NCBI GenBank assembly: GCA_016432325.1
Contig: CP066684.1
Span: 186,001 to 250,000 of the forward strand
Reading direction: 5' to 3'
Origin: Candidatus Aenigmatarchaeota archaeon
GTDB lineage: Archaea; Aenigmatarchaeota; Aenigmatarchaeia; PWEA01; JACQIF01
Length of the DNA: 64,000 nt
In this document: in pieces, positions 51,652 to 60,145 of the stretch
Numbering within the stretch: the stretch's first letter is position 1
How the letters are laid out: every line of letters begins with the position of its first letter
The notes under the pieces: generated by a model
The model's input: only the letters and a program-made list of their open reading frames with translations
Database searches by the model: none
Told to the model about the DNA's origin: nothing
Translations under genes and position numbers: made by a program

Positions 51652-51858
51652 ATGATGGTAGAGTTGGGCGTACTTGTGAAAGGCTACAAAGATCCTGCGA
51701 AAGGCACGCTTCTGGAAACACATGGATGCGGTTGCAACAGGTGGGAAGCCGGACGAGGATTCTGTCACGAACATTGGACCGGCGGCTATTTCGCGGGGTT
51801 AGAAGACGCGGAACACAAAAGGACGGACCTCCGCGTCACGCGGGTCGGCGGTCTGTGA
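51652..51858 (+). CDS. Small Cys/His-containing protein
   Basis: 68 aa. THGCGCNRWEAGRGFCHEHWTGGYF places three Cys and two His in a way that could bind a metal. No family recognised. Between lipA and the dehydrogenase operon. Confidence 0.52.
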   Translation: MMVELGVLVKGYKDPAKGTLLETHGCGCNRWEAGRGFCHEHWTGGYFAGLEDAEHKRTDLRVTRVGGL

Positions 51859-51911
51859 ACGACTCCTGACGAAGAGTCGCCTTGAAATATCTTATATCAC
51901 ATAAACAGTCC

Positions 51912-52175
51912 ATGTCTTGGTACGTCATGGTCGTCAACAACGGCGGCACCTACGCCACGCTCATGGGGGCGGACGACAGGTTCTACGAAGGTCTGAGGAA
52001 GCGCACAGAAGCCAGCGGGACAGAGGTGATGGGCGCGCGGACCGGTGTTCCGGATTCGCATATAGACGAACTCGGCCACGAGTGCAACACGATTGTGAAG
52101 CGTCTCGAGGACGGCGAGCACGTGGACGTGGCAAGCGAACTGGCTCGTTTCGATGTCGTAGAGCCGCTGTACTGA
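51912..52175 (+). CDS. Unknown 87-aa protein
   Basis: Single small domain (MSWYVMVVNNGGTYATLMGADDRFYEGLRKRTEASGTEV...). ATG 51912 lies after ATCTTATATCAC. No recognised family; about 34 bp before the E1 alpha gene. Confidence 0.52.
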   Translation: MSWYVMVVNNGGTYATLMGADDRFYEGLRKRTEASGTEVMGARTGVPDSHIDELGHECNTIVKRLEDGEHVDVASELARFDVVEPLY

Positions 52176-52209
52176 GAACCTTTTTATTCCAGACAAAGGA
52201 ACTTGAGTT

Positions 52210-53304
52210 ATGCGCAAGACCCTCGCCAAGTTCTCGGTGGAATATCTCCAGATTCTCGACGAGAACGGACGCGCAGACGAGACGCTGATGCCTGTTCTGG
52301 GCGACGCGCGCGTGCGCGAGTTCTACGAGCAGATGGTCCGCGGACGAGTCTTCGATGAAACCGCGCTCGCGTTACAGCGCGAAGGGCGCATGGGAACGTA
52401 CGCTTCCATACGCGGACAGGAAGCTTCGAACGTCGGGCCCGCGCTCGCGATGGACAAGGAAGACTGGCTGTTCCCGGCTTTCCGCGAAGACGCTTCTATG
52501 GTAGCCCGCGGCGTGTCAATGGAAGCGTTGCTGCGCTACTGGGGCTGGGACGAGCGCGGCAATGACGTACGAGACGTCAACGTCTTCCCCGTGGCCGTTC
52601 CTGTCTCCACGCAGATACCGCACGCCGCGGGCTTCGCGTGGGCGATGAAACTCCGGAAGAAGCGCGTCGCGACGCTCGTCTACTTCGGAGACGGAGCCAC
52701 GAGCAAAGGCGACTTCGCCGAGGCGCTCAATCTTGCAGGTGTTTTCAATCTTCCTGTGGTATTCGTCTGTCAGAACAACCAATGGGCCATTTCCGTGCCG
52801 CGTGCCAAACAGTCGGCGGCCGAAACGCTGGCGCAGAAAGCAATAGCATACGGTTTTCCCGGAATCCAAGTCGACGGCAACGACGTCTTCGCGACGTACG
52901 TCGCAACCAAAGAGGCCATAAGACGCGCAAAAGAAGGCAACGGACCCACGCTGATAGAGTGTTTCACTTACCGAATGTCGGACCACACGACCGCGGACGA
53001 CGCCAAAAAATACCGGGACGCGAAACAGGTCGCGGAGTGGGAGAAGAAGGACCCCATAAAAAGGCTCCAACTCTACATGAAAGCGAAGGGTCTGTGGAGC
53101 GAAAGCTACGAGCGCGCTCTGCGAGAACAGACGCGCAAGGAAGTGGACGAGGCCGTCAAAAAGTACGAATCGATGCCTCCTGCGCAAATCGAGGATATGT
53201 TCCGATACACGTATGCGGAGATGACGCCGCAGCTTAAGGAACAGCTGGGCTATCTCAAGAAGAGCATCGAAGAGACGAAGAGTACGGGTGGTGCCAATCG
53301 CTAA
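52210..53304 (+). CDS. pdhA: 2-oxoacid dehydrogenase E1 component, alpha subunit
   Basis: 364 aa. The thiamine-diphosphate motif is GDGATSKGDFAEALNLAGVFNLPVVFVCQNN. MGTYASIRGQEA, YWGWDERGND and RMSDHTTADDAKKYR are typical of branched-chain or pyruvate-type E1 alpha. It decarboxylates a 2-oxoacid. Overlaps the E1 beta gene by 17 nt. Confidence 0.95.
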   Translation: MRKTLAKFSVEYLQILDENGRADETLMPVLGDARVREFYEQMVRGRVFDETALALQREGRMGTYASIRGQEASNVGPALAMDKEDWLFPAFREDASMVARGVSMEALLRYWGWDERGNDVRDVNVFPVAVPVSTQIPHAAGFAWAMKLRKKRVATLVYFGDGATSKGDFAEALNLAGVFNLPVVFVCQNNQWAISVPRAKQSAAETLAQKAIAYGFPGIQVDGNDVFATYVATKEAIRRAKEGNGPTLIECFTYRMSDHTTADDAKKYRDAKQVAEWEKKDPIKRLQLYMKAKGLWSESYERALREQTRKEVDEAVKKYESMPPAQIEDMFRYTYAEMTPQLKEQLGYLKKSIEETKSTGGANR

Positions 53305-54265
53305 ACTCACCATTGTCGAGGCAATCAACGCCGCGCTCAGGCAGGAGATGGAGCGCGACGCAAGCGTGGTCGTACTGGGCGAAGACGTGGGCCGAGATGG
53401 AGGCGTCTTCCGCGCCACAGACGGCCTCTGGGAGAAGTTCGGGGACGAGCGCGTAATCGATACGCCCTTGGCCGAGACGGGAATAATAGGCGCTTCGATA
53501 GGTCTCGCGTTGGGCGGCCTGAAGCCCGTGTGCGAAGCGCAGTTCGATGGGTTCGCTACTCCGATGCTCGACCAACTGATAAACCATGCGTCGCGCATCC
53601 GCTGGCGTTCGCGAGGCCGTTTCTCCTGCCCGCTCGTGTTGCGATTCCCGTACGGCGGAGGCATCCGTGCGTTAGAACACCATTCGGACTCGCCGGAAAC
53701 GTACTACGCGCATACACCGGGCCTGAAGGTCGTCGTTCCGTCAGGTCCTTACGACGCGAAGGGGTTGCTCGCTTCTGCTATACGCGACCCGGATCCAGTG
53801 ATATTCATGGAACCAAAGCGCGTCTATCGGGCAATACGCGAGGAGGTTCCTGAAGAAGAGTATACTGTACCGTTGGGACAAGCGCGCGTACTGCAAGAGG
53901 GCTCTGACGTAACGGTCATCGCGTGGGGCGCAATGGTTCGCGAGTGCAGAGAGGCTCTGGCGCTGACGTCTTACAGCATTGAGCTCATCGATCTGCGCAC
54001 GCTCTCGCCGATGGACACCAAGACGCTCGTTGAGTCCGTTAAGAAAACGGGACGCGCTGTTATCGTACAAGAAGCACCCCGCAACTGCAGCGTCTCTGCA
54101 GAAGTCGCGGCCGTGTTGAGCCGTGAGGCCTTCACGTCTCTGCGCGCGCCGATAAAACGCGTGACGGGTTTTGACACGGTGATACCCTATCCACGCATGG
54201 AAAACTATTATATTGCGGACGAGAAAAGGATTGCGAAGGAGATAGATAAAGTGATGAAATACTAG
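53288..54265 (+). CDS. pdhB: 2-oxoacid dehydrogenase E1 component, beta subunit
   Basis: 325 aa, GTG start. VVLGEDVGRDGGVFRATDGL, DTPLAETGIIGASIGLALGG, EAQFDGFATPMLDQLINHA and SVEVAAVLSREAF-like segments match the transketolase-type beta subunit. Completes the E1 tetramer. Confidence 0.95.
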   Translation: MVPIAKLTIVEAINAALRQEMERDASVVVLGEDVGRDGGVFRATDGLWEKFGDERVIDTPLAETGIIGASIGLALGGLKPVCEAQFDGFATPMLDQLINHASRIRWRSRGRFSCPLVLRFPYGGGIRALEHHSDSPETYYAHTPGLKVVVPSGPYDAKGLLASAIRDPDPVIFMEPKRVYRAIREEVPEEEYTVPLGQARVLQEGSDVTVIAWGAMVRECREALALTSYSIELIDLRTLSPMDTKTLVESVKKTGRAVIVQEAPRNCSVSAEVAAVLSREAFTSLRAPIKRVTGFDTVIPYPRMENYYIADEKRIAKEIDKVMKY

Positions 54266-54273
54266 GTGTGGTT

Positions 54274-55593
54274 GTGGCGTACGAATTCAAATTTCCTGAC
54301 GTGGGCGAAGGCATTCACGAGGGCGAGCTAGTCAAGTGGCGCGTAAGCGAGGGCGCGCACGTGAACGAACACGACATAATCGCCGAGGTGGAAACGGACA
54401 AGGCCGTCGTGGAAGTTCCTTCTCCGCGTGCGGGCGTCATCGCAAAACTCAACTTCAAAGTCGGTGATACAATCAACGTTGGCGACGTGATGGTCGTCAT
54501 CGCAGAGGAAGGCGACGCGCCTGTCGCAAGACCGGCGCTGACGCCAACAGCGTCATGTTCCGTATGCGGGCGTACGTTCATCACGCGCGAGCAGTTGGAC
54601 GCGCACGTCAAGGAACGCCACGCCTCAGGAGAGAGGAAAGGCGGAGCGTTTGCCGTCGGCGAACTCGAGGAAGCTCCTGCCGAAGAGACGCGTGCCGCAG
54701 CGCCAAAGGCCGTTCCTTCCGGACCTCACGTGTTCGCCACTCCGGCGGTGCGCGCTCTCGCAAAAGAACTGGGAGTCGATATCGAACGCGTCGATGGTAC
54801 AGGTCCTGACGGGCGCGTCACGGAAGAAGATCTTCGGAAAGCCAAGGAGAGCGGTCCACGAGAAACGGCGGCCGGCCCGCGCGTGCAGTTCGAGAAGTAC
54901 GGACGCGTGCTGCGCGTGCAGATGAGCGCGACGCGCCGCGCGATAGCGCGCCACATGCTCGAAGCGTACGCGGCTCCGCATGTCGTGACAATGGACGACG
55001 CGGACGTCACAGCGCTGTGGGACGTGCGTGCAAAAGAAAAGCAGAAAGCCGAAGAGAAAGGCGTCAAGCTGACGTTCATGCCCTTCATAGTAAAGGCCTG
55101 TCTGGCCGCGCTCAAGAAGCATCCGCACTTCAACGCGTCTCTGGACGGCGATGAAATAGTGTTCAAGAAATACTACAACATGGGAATAGCGGTTCATACT
55201 AACGATGGTTTGATGGTTCCTGTAGTGAAAGACGTCGACAAGAAGACGGTGCTGGAAATCGCGAAAGAGATAGAGGAACTCGCGGAGCGTGCGAGAACGC
55301 GAACGATAACGCTCGAGGAGATGAAGGGCCAGTCGTTCACATTGACGAACTACGGCTCGATAGGCGGAACGTACGGCGTGCCGATGATAAACTCACCGGA
55401 TGTCGCGATACTCGGCATCGGGAGAATAGATGACAGGCCTGTGGCGCGCGACGGAAAGATAGAAGTACGCAAGATACTCCCGCTTTCACTATCGTTCGAC
55501 CATCGCGTAGTGGACGGCGCGCAGGCCGCATATTTCCTGCAGGAAATCATAGCGCATCTGGAGGATCCGAACCTGCTGATGATAGACGAATGA
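54274..55593 (+). CDS. pdhC: 2-oxoacid dehydrogenase E2 acyltransferase with an inserted C2H2 zinc finger
   Basis: About 440 aa. Residues below are numbered from the alternative GTG at 54268. Lipoyl domain 5-80 with the lipoylated Lys45 (ETDKAVVEV). At 97-118 the ligands C97-x2-C100-x12-H113-x4-H118 form a classical C2H2 zinc finger. The E1-binding domain is at about 152-190 (ATPAVRALAKELGVDI, DGRVTEEDL). The catalytic domain carries SLSFDHRVVDGAQAAYF. A zinc finger between the lipoyl and subunit-binding domains is not part of the standard architecture. The 3' end overlaps lipB by 47 nt. No E3 gene is present in the window. Confidence 0.95.
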   Translation: MAYEFKFPDVGEGIHEGELVKWRVSEGAHVNEHDIIAEVETDKAVVEVPSPRAGVIAKLNFKVGDTINVGDVMVVIAEEGDAPVARPALTPTASCSVCGRTFITREQLDAHVKERHASGERKGGAFAVGELEEAPAEETRAAAPKAVPSGPHVFATPAVRALAKELGVDIERVDGTGPDGRVTEEDLRKAKESGPRETAAGPRVQFEKYGRVLRVQMSATRRAIARHMLEAYAAPHVVTMDDADVTALWDVRAKEKQKAEEKGVKLTFMPFIVKACLAALKKHPHFNASLDGDEIVFKKYYNMGIAVHTNDGLMVPVVKDVDKKTVLEIAKEIEELAERARTRTITLEEMKGQSFTLTNYGSIGGTYGVPMINSPDVAILGIGRIDDRPVARDGKIEVRKILPLSLSFDHRVVDGAQAAYFLQEIIAHLEDPNLLMIDE

Positions 55594-56323
55594 GTTCTTT
55601 CGCAGAGATCGTTTGTGTTTCTACTCCAAAGACTTTCGCATAGCTTTCGGCAGCGCGTGCTTTGACGCCGTCCATCTCTATTTCATCGTCCGTTATTATT
55701 GAAAGGCTTGTCGCGCCTCCGAACTTGGAGGCTATCTCCAGCGCCAGCGCGTCGGGTTTCTTGCCCAGCCGCTCCGCAGGCGTGCCTTCCTTTCTGAAGC
55801 CGCACGCGTCAATCCAGTCGTACGCCGTTAGCTCGTTGCTGACGTCCAAATCGAAACCGTGCATAGAGACAGGCACCGCGCCTCCTGAAACGTAGACGCC
55901 CCGCGCCCCGAATTTGTAGTATTTCCCGTCGCGCCAGTACCAAAGTCCCCTGTACTTTATCACGTTTGTCTTCGCGTACGATATTGCGGTCTTATAAATC
56001 GTCTCCTCGAGGCCGATGATGTGCGCCTTCAAATCATCCACGAAACGTATGGAATAGCCGACGAGCTGGCCAGGCGCATGCACGGTAGGATAACCGCCGC
56101 GCTCGACCTCCCTGTAGACCGCGCCGCGTTTCTCCATCTCTCCCGGCGGTATTCTGAGCATGGAAGGGTCCGTGCGCTTTCCTGACGTAATGACCAGCGG
56201 ATGCTCGAGAAGGAGAAGAACGTCTTCTATCAGGCCGCGCTGCCTCATCGCAACGAGGCGCTTCTGCAACTCCCAGGCTGTGTCATAGTCTATGATTCCA
56301 AGGTCCGCAACGAGAACGGTCAA
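55547..56323 (-). CDS. lipB: Octanoyl-ACP:protein octanoyltransferase
   Basis: 258 aa. LEHPLVITSGKRTDPSML, EVERGGYPTVHAPGQLVGYS and the active-site Cys in YDWIDACGFRKEGTP match LipB. It transfers octanoate to E2 for LipA to convert. TTG start at 56323, the only initiator between the family N-terminus and a CCTTAATAAG box about 35 bp upstream. The C-terminus overlaps the E2 gene on the other strand. Confidence 0.86.
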   Translation of the reverse strand: MTVLVADLGIIDYDTAWELQKRLVAMRQRGLIEDVLLLLEHPLVITSGKRTDPSMLRIPPGEMEKRGAVYREVERGGYPTVHAPGQLVGYSIRFVDDLKAHIIGLEETIYKTAISYAKTNVIKYRGLWYWRDGKYYKFGARGVYVSGGAVPVSMHGFDLDVSNELTAYDWIDACGFRKEGTPAERLGKKPDALALEIASKFGGATSLSIITDDEIEMDGVKARAAESYAKVFGVETQTISAKELIRLSSAGSDPPDAL

Positions 56324-56351
56324 GGCGTGTCCCGATATACTATGCAGAAAT

Positions 56352-56363
56352 GGCTTATTAAGG
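56352..56363. promoter_or_regulatory. Bidirectional TATA-like element between lipB and mrp
   Basis: GGCTTATTAAGG, nearly symmetric, is about 27 bp before the mrp ATG and about 30-35 bp before the lipB start on the other strand. Confidence 0.5.
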
Positions 56364-56384
56364 TTTGCCGGGCCATTCGCACGC

Positions 56385-57170
56385 ATGCCTTTGGTAGATA
56401 CGGAACAGCTGATGGAGTCGACGTACAGACAGATGGAGCTCTCGACCGAACGCATGCGCGAGAATTTGAAAGGCGTGCGTATAGTGGGCGTACACTCAGG
56501 CAAAGGCGGGGTCGGCAAGACGACGGTGGCTATAAACGTCGCGGTCCTTCTCGCGAAAAACAAACGCGTTGGCCTGCTCGATGCCGACATAGACTGTCCT
56601 AACGTGCCGAAGATGCTCGGAATAACAGGAACGCTCGCGACTGAAAACGGCCTCATACAGCCCGCCGAGAAGCACGGTATTAAGGTCGTTTCCACCGCGC
56701 TGATGCGCGCAGACGATACGAAACCTTTCATAATGCGCGGGCCGATGAAACATCACATTCTGATGCAGCTTCTCGCGCGCACAAACTGGGGGCCTCTCGA
56801 CGTTCTGGTAATAGACCTGCCGCCGGGCACGTCAGACGTTCCGCTCTCTGTGATGCAGCTGGTGCGCCCGGACGGCATCGTATGCGTCACGACCCCGCAG
56901 GATGTGGCTGTTCTTGACGCCAAGAAATCAATAAACATGGCCCGTTCGCTCGGCGTCCGCGTGCTCGGCATCGTGGAGAACATGTCAGGCGATGTGTTCG
57001 GCGCTGGCGGAGGCGAGCGCGCCGCGCGCGAGCTGGGCGTCACTTATATCGGTTCGGTCGCGTTGAACGGCGACATAGTAAAAGCATCCGAAAACGGAGC
57101 GCCTGCCGTGGAAGCGTCGCCGAAGGTCAGAAACGACTTCGAGAGAATTCTGGAAGCCGCGGCTCTCTGA
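56385..57170 (+). CDS. Mrp/NBP35 family iron-sulfur carrier ATPase
   Basis: 261 aa. The deviant Walker A is in GVHSGKGGVGKTTVAINVA, then GLLDADIDCPNVPKMLG and VLVIDLPPGTSDVPLSVMQLV. No CxxC carrier motif is obvious in the C-terminal region, so cluster binding is uncertain. Family role is assembling or delivering Fe-S clusters, plausible for the neighbouring LipA and ferredoxins. Confidence 0.9.
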   Translation: MPLVDTEQLMESTYRQMELSTERMRENLKGVRIVGVHSGKGGVGKTTVAINVAVLLAKNKRVGLLDADIDCPNVPKMLGITGTLATENGLIQPAEKHGIKVVSTALMRADDTKPFIMRGPMKHHILMQLLARTNWGPLDVLVIDLPPGTSDVPLSVMQLVRPDGIVCVTTPQDVAVLDAKKSINMARSLGVRVLGIVENMSGDVFGAGGGERAARELGVTYIGSVALNGDIVKASENGAPAVEASPKVRNDFERILEAAAL

Positions 57171-57182
57171 CCGCGTTTGACA

Positions 57183-57458
57183 CTAAGGAGCGAGAACCTG
57201 CCCTGTCTGCAAGTCGATGACCTTGATTACGTTAACGGGGCACGCCTGCGCGCCTGCCACTAGATTCTTCGGATCGTCAAGCTCCACCTCGACTGCCCAT
57301 ATCTCGTCCTGACCGTCCTTCTCTTCCTGTATCTTCTTCCCGTTCACCAAGTCGGCCTTGTTGTCGTCGTTCATCGTCCAGTTGTCACTGTCTATCGAGA
57401 CGCAGGAGAACGCTCCTATGCACTTGTTGCGGGTGTATTCGATTCTGTATCTGCCCAT
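57183..57458 (-). CDS. Ferredoxin with a three-Cys cluster site (1)
   Basis: 91 aa. YTRNKCIGAFSCVSIDSDNW and AGAQACPVNVIKV give C-x5-C plus CP; the usual second Cys is Ala, so a 3Fe-4S cluster is likely. It has an insertion (DLVNGKKIQEEKDGQDE). Parallel to the second ferredoxin, 67 bp away. Confidence 0.85.
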   Translation of the reverse strand: MGRYRIEYTRNKCIGAFSCVSIDSDNWTMNDDNKADLVNGKKIQEEKDGQDEIWAVEVELDDPKNLVAGAQACPVNVIKVIDLQTGQVLAP

Positions 57459-57525
57459 GTGCTTCTGCTCCGCAAGAACGGATAAAAAGCTTTTGTTTCG
57501 GTCATTTACGGCAGGTGTGCGAGAA

Positions 57526-57777
57526 TCAAATCTTCTTCACGCCGTCAACGAACACGTGTATCGCGTTGACGGGACACGCCTCTGCGGCCGCCAGTATGGT
57601 TTTTAACGCGTTTTCGTCCATGTCGCTCTCCCATGACCACTTCTCCGGACGCGCCTGCGCGGAGCCGATTATGTGCGCCTTGCCGTCCTCCAACAACTCG
57701 AAGTGCTGCGGGTCCGCGGCCATGCAGGCGTTCGTACCCACGCAGACGTCGTGCTCGTACTCTATGCGAACCTTCAT
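57526..57777 (-). CDS. Ferredoxin with a three-Cys cluster site (2)
   Basis: 83 aa. EHDVCVGTNACMAADPQHFE and AAEACPVNAIHVF show the same C-x5-C plus CP layout as the other ferredoxin, again missing one cluster Cys. Its ATG overlaps the peroxiredoxin stop (ATGA), so the two are co-translated. Confidence 0.86.
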   Translation of the reverse strand: MKVRIEYEHDVCVGTNACMAADPQHFELLEDGKAHIIGSAQARPEKWSWESDMDENALKTILAAAEACPVNAIHVFVDGVKKI

Positions 57778-58211
57778 CACGTCAACTCGTCTATCTTTTT
57801 CAAAATGTCTGCGCCGTGGCCTTCTGCACGTACGGCGGGGTCCGCGTATACTACGATACCGTCCGCTATTATGTACGTCACGCGCTTCGCGGACGGAACG
57901 GCAGGAACATCGAACGCCTTGCAGATCGCTCGGTCTTTGTCGACTAGCAGAGGGAAGTTAAGGCTGTATTTCAGGGCGAACGTCTGGTGCGATTCGACGC
58001 TGTCCGTAGAAACGCCGAAAACGCGCACGCCGCGGTCTATGAACTCCGGGAGGCTGTCGCGGAATGAGCACGCTTCCTTGGTGCAGCCCGGGGTGTCGTC
58101 CTTGGGGTAAAAGTACAGGACGGTGACGCCCTGGAAGTCGAGTTTGTGCGTACGGCCGTCTTGGCTTGGCGCTTCCATCGGTTCCACCTTCGCTCCGACA
58201 TGGAGGACCAT
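57777..58211 (-). CDS. bcp: Peroxiredoxin, Bcp/PrxQ type
   Basis: 144 aa. TVLYFYPKDDTPGCTKEACSFRD has the peroxidatic Cys, with a second Cys five residues on as in PrxQ. GVSTDSVESHQTFALKYSLNFPLLVD follows. It reduces hydroperoxides with thioredoxin-like donors. Operon with the ferredoxin gene. Confidence 0.94.
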   Translation of the reverse strand: MVLHVGAKVEPMEAPSQDGRTHKLDFQGVTVLYFYPKDDTPGCTKEACSFRDSLPEFIDRGVRVFGVSTDSVESHQTFALKYSLNFPLLVDKDRAICKAFDVPAVPSAKRVTYIIADGIVVYADPAVRAEGHGADILKKIDELT

Positions 58212-58261
58212 GCGTAAACATCGTTCGCGTGGTATTTATTAGCTCCATGCTAAATACGGCC

Positions 58262-58672
58262 ATGCGCAGTTTTGCGATATTCGCGGCGATGCTGCTGGCG
58301 ATGCCGGCGCTCGTGTATGCGGCGAATCCCTCGGCCCTCTTCGGAGGGGAGGTAGGCCAGAAACTTCCGTCTCCGTTGGATCAGCTCTTCGGCAACGAGA
58401 GGTCGAACGTCTATGTGACCGAGACGGACATAGTAGTCGGCGTGGTGACGAAAGACGCAAAGGTCGCCGCGATAGAGGAAGGCGGCGTGGAAAACCCGAC
58501 CGTGAACGTCTTCGTCTCGCAAGAAACGCTTGACGGGTTGGTCTCAGGCGAACTTACGTACAAGGAGGCCGTTTCAAAGGGCCTCATAAAGATCCAGGGA
58601 GTCGGGCTGTTGAACTCGACGAAGTTCATGGTCCTGGAGTTTGTTGCAAAGATTCTGCTCATCTTCTCCTGA
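58262..58672 (+). CDS. Exported protein with SCP2-like features
   Basis: 136 aa. The signal MRSFAIFAAMLLAMPALVYA ends at an AxA site. The mature part (NVFVSQETLDGLVSGELTYKEAVSKGLIKIQGVGLLN) loosely resembles a sterol-carrier-like domain; a hydrophobic C-terminal helix follows. Start at ATG 58262 after GGTATTTATTAG. Confidence 0.6.
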   Translation: MRSFAIFAAMLLAMPALVYAANPSALFGGEVGQKLPSPLDQLFGNERSNVYVTETDIVVGVVTKDAKVAAIEEGGVENPTVNVFVSQETLDGLVSGELTYKEAVSKGLIKIQGVGLLNSTKFMVLEFVAKILLIFS

Positions 58673-59345
58673 AGCCGTGATCGTCCAGGGGCTTGAGATA
58701 GGCGTGATAGACGTAGTGCGCGATGAGCAGGAGTGCGGCCACGACGGCTATGCCCAGATAGATGTTCTCCCTGAACGCCGTTATCACTCCGGACGCCGCG
58801 TAGGCGTAACCGAATGAACTTATCGTGGCTCCTATGGCGATTGCCGTAACGGTCTTGTTGGATTCGAGTCCGAGAATCCTGCCGAATACTGCGGCCGTTA
58901 TGGAACCTCCGGGCTGTATAGGCAACGCCATGAAAAGAGCGATGCCCGTGTACGCAAGCTCACGAACCCATACCCTGTGCTTCAGCAGGTCCGACGTCTT
59001 CAAGGCAAGCGACTTCAAGAGCGGGCCGACCAAAGGTATCTTCAACAGGAGGTTCCAGTTCCACGCGAAGAACAGGCCGATGATGACGTCTATGAGCGCT
59101 ATGTAAGACGCGATGACGAAAGGATCGAAATCAAGCGCCACTGCAAGAGGTATTATGGAACCCTTGCCAAGAGGCGTAAGTACGTATGCTCCTACGAGGC
59201 CGAGGAACTCTGTCGACCTGTCGCCCAGAAGAAACAGCGCCGAAATGATGTAGAAGGCCGTAAGAGCCCAAGGAAGAACGAAGAGCAACGCTTCTACGGC
59301 GGCCTGGTGCGATTTTTTTATTTTACCGACAATCGGGAGATGCAT
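58659..59345 (-). CDS. Putative small multidrug export family membrane protein
   Basis: 228 aa with six to seven helices. ALPIQPGGSITAAVFGRILGLESNKTVTAIAIGATISSF matches the conserved segment of this family. Function unproven. Overlaps the preceding gene by 14 nt. Confidence 0.8.
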   Translation of the reverse strand: MHLPIVGKIKKSHQAAVEALLFVLPWALTAFYIISALFLLGDRSTEFLGLVGAYVLTPLGKGSIIPLAVALDFDPFVIASYIALIDVIIGLFFAWNWNLLLKIPLVGPLLKSLALKTSDLLKHRVWVRELAYTGIALFMALPIQPGGSITAAVFGRILGLESNKTVTAIAIGATISSFGYAYAASGVITAFRENIYLGIAVVAALLLIAHYVYHAYLKPLDDHGFRRR

Positions 59346-59378
59346 GCCTCTAATTCCGCGAGGCCGTATAAAAATGCT

Positions 59379-59591
59379 CTAACGCAGCGTTTCGAGCAGC
59401 TTCATTATCTTTTCCCAGTTGCTCAGTCCCCTGTCTCTCGTCACTATCGTGCGTCCCTCTTTCTTCGCGAGAGCGACGATTTCGTCATCAGAGAGATCGA
59501 GGCTCTTCGAATAAACCGTGTCGTAACCGATCATGCGCAGCCAGCGCACGAGACTGCCGAGCATGTCGTCTGCAAGGAATCTTTTCTTCAT
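59379..59591 (-). CDS. Truncated Mut7-C-type RNase-like (PIN fold) protein
   Basis: 70 aa. FLADDMLGSLVRWLRMIGYDTVYSKSLDLSDDEIVALAKKEGRTIVTRDRGLSNW is the first half of a Mut7-C domain with its acidic residues. The zinc-ribbon second half (about 70 aa) is absent. Either a minimal form or a decayed gene. GACA-type spacing upstream is too short for its own promoter, so it is co-transcribed with the next gene. Confidence 0.75.
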   Translation of the reverse strand: MKKRFLADDMLGSLVRWLRMIGYDTVYSKSLDLSDDEIVALAKKEGRTIVTRDRGLSNWEKIMKLLETLR

Positions 59592-59596
59592 CGGAA

Positions 59597-60091
59597 TTAC
59601 TGGATAACAACGACCGTGCGTCCAACAACAGGACTCTTCTTCGATATGGCCAGCTCGTATGCGGGTTCCGCTCCAGCGTCTGCTCTGTACGGCAGCTGCA
59701 CGCGCACGTCCACGCTCAGATTGCCTCCAACAAGCTCCCCCACATTGAGGAAGCATTCTTCTCGATTGACCAGGGCACGATTTCTTGTATTCTTGTATCC
59801 GTCTGCGTGGGCGTAGTCGAAAAGCACGTGTGTTCCCGCATCTGCTAGATTGGTCAGCACGAGCCCGTCGCCTCTGGAGCGCAGCGATATGTGCTCGTCC
59901 TCTATGCCGAAGTGGCGGGCTATCGGCGGAAGTTTTAGCAGCGTGCCATTGACGCCTACCGTCGGCGCTGCGTTTCCAATACTTTCCAACGGAAGCTTCT
60001 TTTCCGCGCTGAAAGGGGGCGCCCGTCCAAGGTTCGCCGCTTTTATCTGATAGAAGATTCTTTCTGTATCCTGCAAGACTGTCATTTCCAT
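59597..60091 (-). CDS. Unknown 164-aa beta-rich protein
   Basis: Starts MEMTVLQDTERIFYQIKAANL; mostly beta with Gly and Asp turns (HISLRSRGDGLVLTNLADAGTHVLFDYAHADGY). No family recognised. ATG 60091 is about 28 bp after a CTTTAAGAAG box; ATG 60112 is less likely. Confidence 0.55.
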   Translation of the reverse strand: MEMTVLQDTERIFYQIKAANLGRAPPFSAEKKLPLESIGNAAPTVGVNGTLLKLPPIARHFGIEDEHISLRSRGDGLVLTNLADAGTHVLFDYAHADGYKNTRNRALVNREECFLNVGELVGGNLSVDVRVQLPYRADAGAEPAYELAISKKSPVVGRTVVVIQ

Positions 60092-60145
60092 CCCGCCTAT
60101 ATTGTCGCGCATATCTTCTTAAAGCCGCTTTCAGGATATCGTACC

